In this document: positions 47,739 to 60,479 of the stretch, piece by piece | Layout of the letters: each line of letters opens with the position of its first letter | How positions within the stretch are numbered: position 1 is the first letter of the stretch | NCBI GenBank assembly: GCA_013396995.1 | Contig: VWZP01008548.1 | Span: forward strand, 744,001-808,000 | Direction of reading: 5' to 3' | Length of the DNA stretch: 64,000 nt | Source of the DNA: Dicaeum eximium | Taxonomy: Eukaryota; Chordata; Aves; Passeriformes; Dicaeidae | Program-made: the position numbers and the translations under genes | The notes under the pieces: generated by a model | The model's database searches: none | What the model was told of the DNA's origin: nothing | The model's input: only the letters and a program-made list of their open reading frames with translations

Positions 47739-50700
47739 CTAAGATATGTCGGAGGCTATGCATTTTTCTCTTTAAATATCTACACAGTGCAATCTGTGAA
47801 GGTGTTAATGTTGAGCATTACTAGTCAGTACATGTACTGCTTGTGAACGACTGAACAAAATGAAACTTTCAATTTTTTTTTTTGAGGCACCATACTCCTC
47901 CTAGAGTAGAATGGATTTAGTAGTCCTTGGATTTCATTAATTTTCTGGTATATTTAAATACTTTTTCATTTTCTGAAGTGCTCATGGGGTTTTCATCTTA
48001 TTTTCACACCCTTAATGGCATTGATATATCAACTTTCAGTCTACAAAATTGCAGATCTTTCTGTTTTCTTCAATGCCAACAGGGATTCTTCTGTTCAAAA
48101 ATCCAGTAGATTCCCAGTTACTGTAACACATTATAGATCTTTATGTCATGGAAGTAATTTTTGAGGTAATTTCTGTCTATACAGATGTCATCTCTGAAGT
48201 TGCATCAAATTTAAGGTGATGAAAAAGTCATGCAAAATTATTTTTTTCTTAAATATAGTGCATTTATAATTTATAAGTGGATTTATCTTCTTGTGGGAAT
48301 TCAAAGCACATATCTATTGCACTTAATGGAATAAAAAGAATGCTAGAATTTGAGATAATTTTAATAATAACAGATACTTAAACTTGCCAGAAAATTAAAA
48401 AAAAAAAAGTTTGGAAATTTTAGGATGCCATTTTCATTTATATTTTGAGAACAGAAATTTTGGAATCTCTTTTGCTGGAAGTTCAGCAATTATTTTTTTA
48501 TGCTCATTATATTGTACATCTATCCATGCCACAGCACTCTCAGCATGAGTCTTTTCTCAGCCTCGTTGTTCTGCTCTTAGGTAATTCATTCTTTCTTTAA
48601 TTTTGCTGACTTCCATTTCTGAACCCACCAGACTAATTTATCTCTGGATATGGCACTACATGTTTTGTTATGACAAAAAAAAGAGGAATTACTGATGGTC
48701 ACAGCTGGTAGCTTTCTGTTGCAGGAAGATTGAGAGACTAATTCAAATCTAGAAGCAGCAAATACAGCTTTGAAGTGTATTGAAGGCTGTGGACCTGTAC
48801 TAAATAAATGACAGTACACACATTACTGATGCCTTTTCCATTTAGAACTTAACATTCAAGAGTTAAAATTAAGACCAGTCTATGTAGTGTTCAATAAAGC
48901 TTTACTGTATCTTTTGCATATAAAAACTATATGTGTGGATAGATTTTTAAGTCATTTTTACTTCTCCCTGTTTCTCTCATATATGTTATTTCATTTTTTT
49001 TTACATAACCACCACCAACAAGTGGTGCCTTTGAGAATGTCAGGCCTTGACTATGTGAATAATTTCAGTGAAAAATCATATTTTGTTTCTGAGGCTTGCA
49101 ATTTAGAATCAATGAAAAGTGGTATGGGTTGCCAAAATGTTGATTTTTTAAAATCATTTATATCAAGATTGTGGTGCTTTAATGCAAAATAATAAATATC
49201 GATCTATATGATACATATCTTTATATATGTTTATATGACTACATCATGCTGCCCTGTAGGAAGTATTCAAAGGCATTATGACACTGAATTGTGGATTAGC
49301 TACAACCATCCTGAATAAGAAGGGACATAAGTTTGCATTTTGTTAGTATCTTTTCTCTCCATTAGCTAGGCATGACTAGAATGACTCAGAATAGCTCAAC
49401 AGCCAATTCAGATAATTTACATGCACTCTGACACACTTAAGAAAGACATGCAATTGTCAGTAATTTACCTGCCATGGTAATTAGTTTGCTGTATCAGCTA
49501 TAAATATGGCTCACAGTGTATTCACTGCAGCACATTGTGCATGTAACTCTTCCATGGTCACTATTCTTATGGTCCTGACCTGAAGTTAACAATACTGCTG
49601 ATCTTAAACACCTGTCTTACAATAGATGCCTGCTTCTCTCTATCATCCAGACACCTGGTTATAATGTTAATAATACATTTTCAAGTTACTCCCTCTCCCA
49701 CTGGCTTAAGATTTGAGACTTTCAGATTGTAGTGGGCTGCAGTGACTCCTAATGATGTGTTAAAAAAATGAAAATACACAGCATAATAGATAGCAAGTGT
49801 GCTGTGATAATACTTTACTCTTCATCTGTTTTTTATAACTAGTCTTGCAAGTTACTTATAAAACGCTTGCCTGCACTGGAATCATGCCTGAGATTTTATA
49901 TTCCCTCCATCCCTCCTTCTAAAAGACCACCATCTTTCTTCTTCCAACCTTTGCCACAGCCAAAATGCACAGTGCCTATCTACTTCCACACAAAGATGCC
50001 AGTGGAGGAGCACCAGTGAACCAAAATACCCAGACCTGCAGAGCACCAGGCAGTAACATCTGAAGGAACCTGCCCAGGAATCTGAGCACTGAACACACAG
50101 TCTTAAATAATCACCAGTTCTCTCTGTATGAATGTATTTATACACACATATATAAATATCAGACTAGTAACAAATGGACTAAGGAGCTCCTATAATTTTA
50201 ATAATTAAATCTCAGAAATTCTGCTATCACAAAGAAATAAAAGTTGTTTAGTTTCTTCCTTTTCCCTCTCTTATATCAGTGTAGAACTTTTCAATATGTT
50301 AAAGATGACGTTTCAGTTTTCAAAATTTGGACCTTTGTTAGCATTGTGATTATTTAATGATTTATACTCAGTATGCATTCAGTCAAAGACATGAGAAAGA
50401 AAGTATCTTTCAGAGAAAGTCTTGGGTACATGACCACAATAATTGTGTCATCAAGGACTTTGAAGCACAGACAAAGTACATGAAATAGAGGAACATCCAC
50501 TATTCACTGAAGAAGTACAAAGGAAAATATCTATGCTTGTTCAGTAAGTAAGGTCAAAATAGGAAGAAGGTAGAGGGAATTCACTGTCAAGTCTGGTGTG
50601 CAGAAAATGAAAATTGTTTTTCTAAAGAGCTAGCTGTTATTTCAAAAAAAATTAGATTCTTTTACAGATGCATTTTGCAGAATGCTGGTAGTTAATAAAC

Positions 50701-53700
50701 AGATGGCTACATAACAGATTTCAGCTGGAGACTACTCATCAAGGGACAGAAGAGTGGAGATATGACCTTGTGTTTTGAGGCAGGAGTGGGAGAAAAAACA
50801 GTGTGCATCCATTCTAAGTACCTATCTGGAAGCCTGCAAAGTCAACTTGATTCAGTGAGCTTTAGAGAAGCAAGAAGTGGTTCAAGGAGTCACCAGGTGA
50901 CTAGATATAGAAGGCACCTTCATATCAACCAAGAAACTCTCATCTTGAAAATAATTTTTGCCATTATTTTAAACTCTAAAATAAATAAATAAAGCTCTTT
51001 GCTTCATTTTTGCAACAGGCTGGGTTGTTATATTTCACAGCTGTGCTGAGATTGACAGTAATATCACAGGAAAAATGAATATGGGTTTGATTTAGGAATG
51101 CAGATACTTAAATCCCTGTAATTAGGCTTCAGAAAGGAAGATAGTGGTAGCTGTTTGCAACAATGCTGTGCCATGGGTTGTGCCTTTCTCAATCAAAGGG
51201 GCCAGATGAAAAAAACTTTTATTACTTTAAAATGCTGATTTAAGAGTCTGCCAGCATCTTTAAACACTTTTCAGTATGTATGTTCCATTATGAAGACAGC
51301 ATTCACTGAACGAATATGAGAAAATATTTTTATTCAATATAAGTGGTAGCAAGAATGACTGACCAATATCATCCTTACAGAATAATACTGTATATTGCAT
51401 TAGTAGAAAATAATTTACTGTATAAAACGTTCTTCTACATTCTAACAACAATGAGGAAGTTTTTTTTCTCCACTCGCTGTTTCAGAAAACCTTGTGTTTT
51501 TGTCTCATGAGAACATAGAAGCATGGCATTTTAAAAGGTAAAGATGTTGACACTTGGGCAGATACAGAAAGATTTCTCCTCAACAGCAATAGTTTTCACA
51601 CTTTTCAGAGCTTTTCCTGAGGAGCTTCAGAGAAAATCCAATGTGTACCATAATCAAATAGAAATTTAAACAATTAACCTTCAGTGTTCATCATCTTTCT
51701 GAAGGCACACTGAAAAATTTACTATGTTTTTTTTTGCAACTTAATAGCTGCAAGAAAAAAAAAACAGTTTTGTAGTGATGGTTTATGTATTGATGATAAA
51801 AAAAGGCTAATTTAGCCTATTAAAGCCGGAGTGTTTGCCATCTGGAAGAGCTATATACTATATAACATCTGTTGATTTCAGTCTCCAGAACATCACTAAC
51901 ATACTTACAATTAAGAAAAGCAGTGACTATGTATAAACATAGGTGACCATTACTGGAAGAAACATTCTACAGTAGATGCAATTTTGATAATATGTAATTC
52001 AACAATGCTCCATGCAATATTAATGGCCCTTCGCAACTTATTCTAATTTTAAAATTCATTACTAAATTATTCAGCAGTATATAAAACAGATGAGTGGCAC
52101 TGCAGCACCCAAGTTGCTGTATCTGTTATAAAATCATGTTTTTACAGTCTGTGTGCAATTTGTCCTTTAAGTCTCGTACAGAATCAACGGATCTTTCCAG
52201 GTGTTATGACTCACCTTCAGTTTCCTTATTCCCCTGAAAGGTTTCACTTGTGTTCCCTTATTATCTGCTTCAACACTAAATGTCAAGATTTTATGCTTAG
52301 TTTAATTGGTACTGTTGCTCAAACCTTGATAGGCATATATTATAGGAAAACAGAATACAGAGAAAATGTTTTATTTTTCTTACAATACCTATTTGCATTT
52401 GCTGGAGGTTAGAACTGATTTCTTTATCCAAGCTTCCTTGGTCTTTCTCTCAGAAAAGATATGAACAAGGAACAAACCTTACACTTTTGAAAGACTAATT
52501 CAGATTTCTCCTAGAGGTGACAATACATGCTTGGATGCTTTTTGCACCTTCATCTCCCATGAATGTTGTGGAAAATGTTTTGGAGGAAATTATATGACCT
52601 AGTTTATAATTCTATATGACAGTTTTGGTAGCAGTAGAGAAGGAGAGGTGTTTTTTCCCCCTCTGTTGTGTGTGAATTAATGACAGATGACATGACAGGG
52701 AGTTTTGTTGAGCTGTTTGTCTTAATACATGGAATAACAAAAGGAGAGATATTTGTCCAGTTCTAATATCTGAAACATGAAAGCTGATGAGGTAAATCAG
52801 GCAAAGCATAAGGCTACAGGATAAGGCTGTCCAAAGTACAACATGGTATACCAACAAAGAAGGAAATTATATATCCTTGTCAATTCCTTTAAAGTCCAAG
52901 CTATGCACCACATCCAAATGCAAACCAAACAAACATGGAAAAAAAAAAAAAAGGACCCAAATATGGTCAGGTTGCAACTTTACTTAGTTTATTCCTAAAC
53001 ATATATTCATGTGTGGGATTGGTCTATTCTGTTTCAAAGTCTGTGGACCATGAGATCAGTCTTTAAATATGCCTAATGAAATCACAACAGAGATGCAAAT
53101 CAATTTTCTTTTGAAGTACTTAGGTTTGATCTTTAGATTGACTGCTAAGATGGAAATCTTACTGGGCTAGTCTCATGTATAGTTACCTGTTGTGGGTGTC
53201 ATCAATAGAGACAGTTCCAAGTTTTGCTTTGGACTGGGTCTGGTTTAAACTATCTTGCATAGTTTAAAGGCAGTACAGGCATAATACTTTTTAAAATTGT
53301 GTTAGAATGCCTTTATGTGATCAAGTAAAATTTCCATTGTTATGCTCTAGACTTGAAGCAAAACTTCTCCAGGATGGCAATTAGCTGGAGTGCATTGAGA
53401 TACACAGAAGCTGTGCACTAACTATGCCACAGCACAGGTTTCACCCAGTTGGCAGCCTGCACCTTGAGTGAAAATATGCCCAATGCAGGATTCATTCTGT
53501 CTAATTTCAGAGAACAATCAGTTCTGTGTCTAAAGCTGAATGAATTATCTCATGTCTCCCCATTGTCATTAGACAGAAATTGGAACCCTCAGGAGGCTTT
53601 TTTTTCCCCTGATTTATCTTAGATGTCATTGGGTGAGATGAGTTTCTTCTTAGGGCTGTTTGCAAAGAAATTGAGGATGGCTAGGACAGACATAGAGAGA

Positions 53701-55654
53701 AGACGCTTTAGTGCTAATAAATTATATTCCTATTGCAACCCCTCACCACCCAACTCCCATCCCCCATAATCAGAATTGTTCAAATATTTAAACTTCCTCC
53801 AGTAAGTCTATATGAAGCTTGGTATACTTCTATCATGTAGGCCCTAATTTTGAAATGCCTTGAGGAAATGATGCCTTGCTTTTCTAAATCATTACTTTTC
53901 TTATAGGAGCCCCGTGGTTCCTGTGAGTGGCACAGCATTAGAAATAACAACATCAAATAACTTATTTACTTTTTTTTTCCCACTTAGTGTATTAGGAGTG
54001 AGAAAGATTTATTGAAAAAAAAAAAAAAAAGAAAAGAAACCTGTCCAAAATGTTGAAAGGTGAGAAAAATATTACCCAACAGCTACAGAATCCACCTTTT
54101 TCCTTTTCCTTGAATAAGCAATATAAGGAAAATTGCTCAGCTATAGAGTTAAATATTAGTAATCCCAAGTTGTGGGAAGAAGGGCACTTCATAGTCATGT
54201 AATCAACTGAAAGAGCATTTAGAAAGAACAGACAGCTGGCCCAGTCCAAACATCAGCAGCCAAGTGGGAGAGTTTGTCATTCTGTAAATGACAAAATAAC
54301 AAACACCTGACCTGAAGATAATAGGTTAATTGCTTTAATATTACGTTTTGCACTGATGTTTGTTTTAATGTTGTGATGGACGAAAAGAGGTCATTTTTTT
54401 AAAATTCAGGCCTTCCAGAACTGCAAATGCCTGCCTGGTGGCCTGATGAAAAAAATCTCTTAGGTGACAAAATGAGTTGCATGCAAATGACAAGTAGGCT
54501 TGATGTGCCCTGAAAGCATTCAGCTTGGAGTGACCTGTGATCATAAATTACTGGCATGCTGCATCAGATCTTAGACTTGTAATTTCATCAAGATCAACAA
54601 GATGCAATCTTGAAAACTGTTTGCATGATGTGAGGACGAATTGATGCCCTTGTCCTTCCAGACTGCTGGATCTGATGCTCAGGAGCCTGACTACTTTGTG
54701 TCTCTAAGTAGCAGTATAGGGCCATTGTAAATAATTAAGTAGAAATTTGTTACCCTTTTGTCAAATGTATTTCGATGTTACTCTTCATTTGCCTCCATTA
54801 AGAAATCCCTTGATTAAATTTTAAAGTCTTAAACAATTTAAAGGGCTGAGAGCACAGGACACAAACTATAATCTGAATGTTTTGCACAGGAAAGTCATAT
54901 TCTCTCTGGGAGAAAAGAAAATAATGTCACGTATTTAATATGCAATCCCATAATTCTCTTTCAAGACTTTCAAGATTTGATTACCAGCTCAGTAGCTGGT
55001 GCTTGTAGGTAATTTATTTTCTCATTTTTTTGCTTTTAGAGATGCAGAATTTCCTTCTCAATATACTTACAAATGTTTCTGTACAAATAGAATGTATGGC
55101 TGAGAACTTAATCTCATGCAATTGCATCAAAAGGATGCATATAGAGTAGTCCATAAAAATGTGGATTCTTCAGAATATATGTTGCTGTTCCTAACTTAAA
55201 AGCCTGAATTCTATCAATCAATTTATGCTAAGTTTTCTGAAAAGTTTAAGACAGAAACACAGTATTTTTAATAACAAATGGAAAAATTTTTTACCATTGT
55301 CTTGTTTTCTGCATCTGGAGAAGTGATTGGTGATCCTTTTTTAAATTATATACCTCTTCAAATATATATATACGTTTATGAAACACACATTACCATACAT
55401 GTCTTAAAGTAGACATATAACATTAATAGTGGCAAAAGTAACCCTGCCTTGAATAAAAACACAATCTGTACTCCAGGAAGAAGAAATTTTATCAGGGATT
55501 AGCAGGTATTCCCACAGCAGAGATCTTAATTTTGGAACAGAGGACACATTATTGATGTTGACCTAGTGACCAAAAATATTGCTGTGCAGACCCAACTGCT
55601 CTCACAAAAATTAGTTCTTTAGAGGTGATGATTAAGAGGGATAAAATGATTAGA
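47739..55654. other. AT-rich non-coding stretch
   Basis: No gene or recognisable insertion is seen over 8 kb. A runs occur near 48396, 51758, 52939 and 54014. Two parts look like possible conserved elements from their density of homeodomain and POU cores: 49420-49770 and 54280-54680. The latter is listed separately. Open frames here are all short and unrecognised. Confidence 0.5.
54280..54680. promoter_or_regulatory. possible conserved enhancer with POU octamer
   Basis: The stretch contains the octamer atgcaaat at 54481-54488, overlapping the palindrome ttgcatgcaa (54477-54486). It also has ggttaattgc, gaattgatg and ataaattac homeodomain cores, and a caagat-gca-atcttg palindrome at 54598-54612. 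It lacks simple repeats and insertions over 400 bp. This combination is typical of developmental enhancers, but conservation has not been tested. Confidence 0.25.
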
Positions 55655-56079
55655 TGGGACAGACTGCCCCAAGCAGGAGGAAAGGCTAAGAGATTTGGGA
55701 TTGTTCAGTCAGGAGAAGAGAAGGCTTCAGGGTGCCCAAAATGTGGCCTTCCTAAAGGGAACCTATGGGAAAGTTGGGGAGAGAGTTTTTACAAGGGTGT
55801 AGTGACAGGACAAGAGGGAATGGCTTCAGACTGAAAGAGAGCAGGTTTAGATTAGGTATTAGGAAAAAATTCTTTATTCAGAGCATGGTGAAGCACTTGA
55901 ACAGGTTGCCCAGAGAAGTTGTGGATGCCCCATCACTGGAAGTATTCAGGGCCAGGTTGGATGGGGCTCTGAGCAACCCAGTCTAGTAAAAAGTGTTCCT
56001 ACCCATGGAAGGGAGTTGGATCTAGATGACCTAAGGTCCCTTCCAACCCAAACCGCTCCATTATTCTATGGTTCTATAA
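55655..56079 (+). mobile_element. CR1 LINE, 3' part, plus orientation
   Basis: It runs from gacagactgccccaagcagg, in the ORF2 end, through gggaatggcttcagactg and gaacaggttgcccagagaag, to ccttccaacccaaacc and the tail attctatggttctata at 56064-56079. The tail is well kept, so this is one of the younger-looking copies here. It is 5'-truncated, about 425 bp. Confidence 0.95.
55765..55986 (+). pseudogene. CR1 ORF2 C-terminal remnant
   Basis: The final ORF2 segment is continuous in one frame: DRTRGNGFRLKESRF, GIRKKFFIQSMVKHLNRLP, then REVVDAPSLEVFRARLDG, with TAG at 55984-55986. Upstream, a second frame keeps an ASGCPKCGLPKGN block, which shows a frameshift near 55800. Only the ORF2 end survives, without endonuclease or reverse transcriptase. 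Confidence 0.9.
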
Positions 56080-58185
56080 AAAAATCATTGTTTTATTTCT
56101 AATTTCCTTAAGTTTATACACTCAGTTACGAATAACGTCATCCCTTACAGGTACATATAATTTTTTACCACAGTCCATTGAAGCAGTAAAAAGTAAAAGC
56201 ATTCTAGTACAGTACATTTAAAAAACACTCCCGTGAATAGCAACTCCTCAGTCATTACACCACATTTGCACTCCCTAACTAAAATGCTGTGAAAAATGAC
56301 AACTCCCTTTCATAGAATTGTTTACTCCCCCAGTAATATCTGAACACCCATTTAGAAGATATGTGTCATTAATATATATTGCAGACAATGTATGCACTCC
56401 TAAGACCTTATTTTTAAAATACATGTGCACTAAGTATTTGCATACAGGAAATGATTACTCATCCAGTTTTCACATCAAACAGATCTAATTACATCTCATA
56501 GAATCATTTTCCTAATTACACGTTCTCATTTCAATATTTTATGATGTTGGGTTAGATACTGTCCCCCGGTTAAACTTTATAAAACTCTCTGTAAAACAAG
56601 TTTCTCTACCTCTCCCCTGCCAACATCTCATTTTTCCTAAGCTTGATTCACACTGTCCCTCCAGCTAAGTGCATAGAGTTTATTCTGAAATAGATAGGTT
56701 TTCTAAGAAAACCTCAAGAAAACCTACATATGTAGCACTCTAGGTATAGCTACATCTTCTAAATAAATGAGCTGACTCCACAGACAACATTTTCAATGTC
56801 TGTCAGAGAGCAAGCCAGGCTTCTATACTGAGCTTCAAAAGCATGTTCAGCAACTGTTAGTGGCTGCAGGCTGTGTAATGACTACCACAGAGAACATTAT
56901 AAGCCACAAGCTGAGCAAAGCTACAGGCACGATGGACTACATTATGTTGTCCAAAGTATGGTAGACATAATAGCTCAATAACAGAAAAAAAACCCCTTGT
57001 ATGTACTTGTCAGAGTTGTGCTCCAGCAGCAGATTTTACCTTTTTAGTTCCTTCACGGGGAAGTCTACAGTTCTTCAGAATTGCAATTGCAGAAAAATAT
57101 TTGTTTAAAAAAAATTCCGACAAACATGATATCTGAGGTCCAGTTTCTACTCTGGACACTGCTGATCTAAATTTGGCAAGCTCCGTTGAAGTCAGTGATT
57201 ATTTTTGACAGAAAAGTGGGCCTGTGTTATGCAATAGTTCACTAGTTGTCCAAAGCGCTTAAAAAAATAAAGGGAGTTATGCCTATTGAGCAGGATGACA
57301 TAGGAAAATGAATTATTTTGGGGCATTTGGTATTCTCTTTGTTTAGAAACTTTAACTCACTTACAGTAATTTATATTGTAATGTTGAACGTACAAATAAA
57401 CATTTCCCAGAAGAACTTTTAAAATAATCTTTTTGATCCACTTTCATAAAATTTTAATGTACAGATCTTCAAGTTGCTTTGCAATTTCAGTATTGGAATA
57501 GTCTATAAAGTACCCACAAAAATTACAAGCAGATACCGTAATCCTAGTGCAGCTCTGTGAATTGTAAATTTGCCTGTTTGTGGCCACATAGATCTATATC
57601 ACGATAGTCACATAACCAGGGTGTGGCTGAGCCAAGTTCCAGGTCAAGTGACTGCTTTCTGCCCCCTGAACTACATCTGCTAATTTTAACTGAATAAAAT
57701 ATTAGCCTTCCAGACAGCTGGTTTGCTAAGTGCTTTCAATTATATCCCAGGATCCTTGTCAGAGGTGGCTGGACCTTGCTTGTTTTGATTTGTTTATGCA
57801 AGTATTGTTCTACCATGGCTAATTATTTCCAATGTAATACTGCCTCTGACTTTGTTTGAGCCTTTGCTGTGATTCACTTATTTATTAAGCAAAGCCTTTA
57901 CTATTTGCCAGTTATTAGCAAGCTGTGGTATGTGCACTACTGAGAGATAAGAAGGAAACCTTGATGTCATGGGCACTGATTGCTGGCAAAATGTGACATA
58001 ATTGATCACTGGTCTACCTCTGTTGCCTAGTTACTGAAGTAGAAGTTCTTTGGGGCAGAATGTGTTGTCCAGTGCTCATTTTAAAAAGAAAGAACAGAAT
58101 AAAATAGATGTGTGAACATGATTTGCTGGCATGCACTGTTGTGGAATATCCTTTGTTAAGTATATAGAGTCACAGGAGAATATGT
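56080..58185. other. AT-rich non-coding stretch
   Basis: No gene or inserted repeat is recognised. The 57770-58050 part has several homeodomain cores (ggctaattatttcc, cataattgatc) and an imperfect X-box, gttgcc-t-agttac, at 58022-58034, and may be a conserved element. Confidence 0.5.
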
Positions 58186-58189
58186 ATGG

Positions 58190-58267
58190 CTATGAATATG
58201 TATATGAATATGTATACATGTGTATATATTTATACATATATATACACACACATACACATATTTTTCA

Positions 58268-58329
<62 letters not shown>

Positions 58330-58336
58330 TGTATAT
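58190..58336. repeat. compound (AT)n/(ATGT)n array
   Basis: Degenerate tatg/tata sequence leads into about 16 perfect AT units (58270-58302) and then about eight atgt units up to 58334. The array is highly flexible, able to extrude cruciforms, and very likely polymorphic. The Tyr/Ile/Met/Val-rich frames across it are artefacts. Confidence 0.93.
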
Positions 58337-60270
58337 ACATGAGAAATATGTATGTAATCACAAGCATGTGTGCCTGTGACTGTGCCCCCAGTTCCTGTTA
58401 ACTTCTTGGAAACTTCTATTACCTGTCATGGTGGAACCATTCATTGAGGGTGATATGGAGAATATTTCAGATGAGTTTGTCCCAGCAGCCCAAGTTCAGC
58501 TGATACTATGCTGTGAAAGCTTTCTCACTGTGCACTCAATTCCTGTTTCAGGGGTAGTTTCTCACACTCTGGCATGGACATTCTCTGCTTGTAAGCATTT
58601 CTTTATATTAGTAAGTAACAGATATATTTTCTTCACTGTTTCTGGCTGGCTGCAACACTCGCAAATGCATTATCATAAATCTCTGCATGTATATGTAAAT
58701 ACTATCTTAAAAACAAGGAGAAGAAAAATTCTACTGGGGACTCAGCTCCTTTAGAATCTAAGCAAGGATGGGTCACAGTGAAATTTACAATTTCACTGGG
58801 TTGCATATTTTTTCCTATTTATAATTATACCTTTGTGAAAACCTTGCTGTTTTTAAAAACACCTTTTTTTTTTTAGAAGTGTTTAAATACTTTACTTGGT
58901 TTAATCTCAGAATGCACCCATTAGTTTACATAGCCTAGTTTAGAGTCCTGTTTCCAATCTGAATGAAAGAGCTTTTTTTGCCTTTAGAAAAGCAAAACCA
59001 GAAAAAAAATGTTTAGAAAGGTAGAATAAAATAAGATTGTCTTGTTGTTTGGTAGGTGATTTAACATTTGAGCCTCTGTTATTTGCATATCAAAATAAGA
59101 CATAAAAGCAGCACGAAAACAACAACTGCAAAGCAGTAACAAGAAACTGTCTACCAAAACTCATATATAACTCAGACTGGGATAGACTGATCTATTGTAT
59201 ATATTTATGTTATTTTTGGAAACACGGGAAAAAAAAACATGTATGGAAGCACCTGAGATTGCAGCTCATTGTAACTGCATTTGCTCATTACTGAAATTCT
59301 TTTTGCATCGAATTTTCTGCTCTCAAGTTTTATTTCCTCTAGAGTTTCCTGGGCTCTTCTCTGCAACCATTTTTTTTTTCCCTTTTTTGCGCTTGGCTTT
59401 TTAACTCAGTTGAAACTGCACTTCCTTCTGCTGGAGATTTAACTGCCCTTTCTGGGTATTGTTTGGAAATGCAACAGTTTTTACAAATATAAAGGCAACA
59501 TTAGGCTGCACATTTTGCTTCCAAACTAAAACAACATATACAGCTAACTCTAATTTGCTATCATTAAAGAAGAATCAAGTAAGTGGAACAAAGAACTCTG
59601 TGTACAAATCATAGAAATTCACTTTCACCTAGACATGTAGCACATAGACCAGCTGGTATAAATTGACATTTCCTTCAATAAACATCTACCAGGTGACACC
59701 AGCTGAGCATCTGGATCTATTTAGAGGATAAAATATGAAATCCATTTGCTGTTTCAATATACATCTATGCTTTCAATGGATAGAGGGGTTGTTTGAGTGC
59801 GAATATCAATCTTCATGTTATTAGTCAACAGATTAAAGTTAATCTGAGAAGCACTGTTGATTACATACATATTTGGATTTTAACAGGTTCGTGGTTTTGC
59901 AAAACTGTGATTAATTATATGCCTGGCTGGGTGAAATGGGATTAAATAAATCAATAATTTATTATGGGAATTTTCATCGATTTAGTGTGCAAATCATCAG
60001 TAATAACACGCACTGTGCCAAAGAGTGAGTCAAGCTGAGCTCATTGAAAAGTCTCATATAAAACTCAACTCTTTAGGATAGTTCAGACACATGATTGACA
60101 ATGCTTGAGATTCATATAGCTCATCATTTTGCTCTGCCCTAGGAAGAGATCGGCCTTTTTGCTATGAAGTCAGAATTATTACCCATGCATTTTCTCAGAA
60201 ATTACTTCTCTGTTCCATACTTACACTTGTGGTATTCTTTCAAACTCTGCTCTTTTAATTTCCTTCTTAG
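58337..60270. other. AT-rich non-coding stretch
   Basis: I see no recognised gene. The 59870-60060 part (gtgattaattatatgcc, attaaataaatcaataattt, atcgatttagtg) is dense in homeodomain cores and free of repeats, so it is another possible conserved element. T runs occur near 58864 and 59369. Confidence 0.5.
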
Positions 60271-60421
60271 ATTTTCAAGTCTTAATTGCTGGAAAAGAGT
60301 AATTGACGTTCTTTTACCTGACAACAAAAGTGGTGATGTTTTGGGGTTATGTCGTTCTCAATGTATAATTCCCATTTGTGCTTTGTGAATAGGCTGTTGT
60401 GCTTTACACTTCATTTTGAAG
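60271..60421 (+). other. possible 151-nt exon, probably non-coding
   Basis: The acceptor is very good: a pyrimidine tract over about 25 nt ending in tccttcttag (AG at 60269-60270). The donor is ttgaag|gtaagtgc (GT at 60422-60423), a near-perfect U1 match. The 151-nt length is typical of internal exons. All three frames contain a stop within the interval, at best 38 codons from the start, so an internal coding exon is excluded. A lncRNA or UTR exon is possible. Among the exon candidates here it has the best splice signals. Confidence 0.28.
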
Positions 60422-60422
60422 G

Positions 60423-60476
60423 TAAGTGCAGCTTAAAGCATTCAGTGCAGCTATTAAGTGCAGCTTAAAGCATTCA
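60423..60476. repeat. 22-bp direct repeat, 32-bp period
   Basis: A unit beginning taagtgcagc and ending aaagcattca occurs identically at 60423-60444 and 60455-60476, with a 10-nt spacer. The first copy forms part of the strong splice donor at 60422; the second copy lacks the preceding gg, so it does not make an equal donor. Confidence 0.9.
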
Positions 60477-60479
60477 TTT

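Noticed and set aside
58131..58401. Two overlapping frames rich in Tyr, Ile, Val and Met
   Set aside because: They are translations of the (AT)n/(ATGT)n array.
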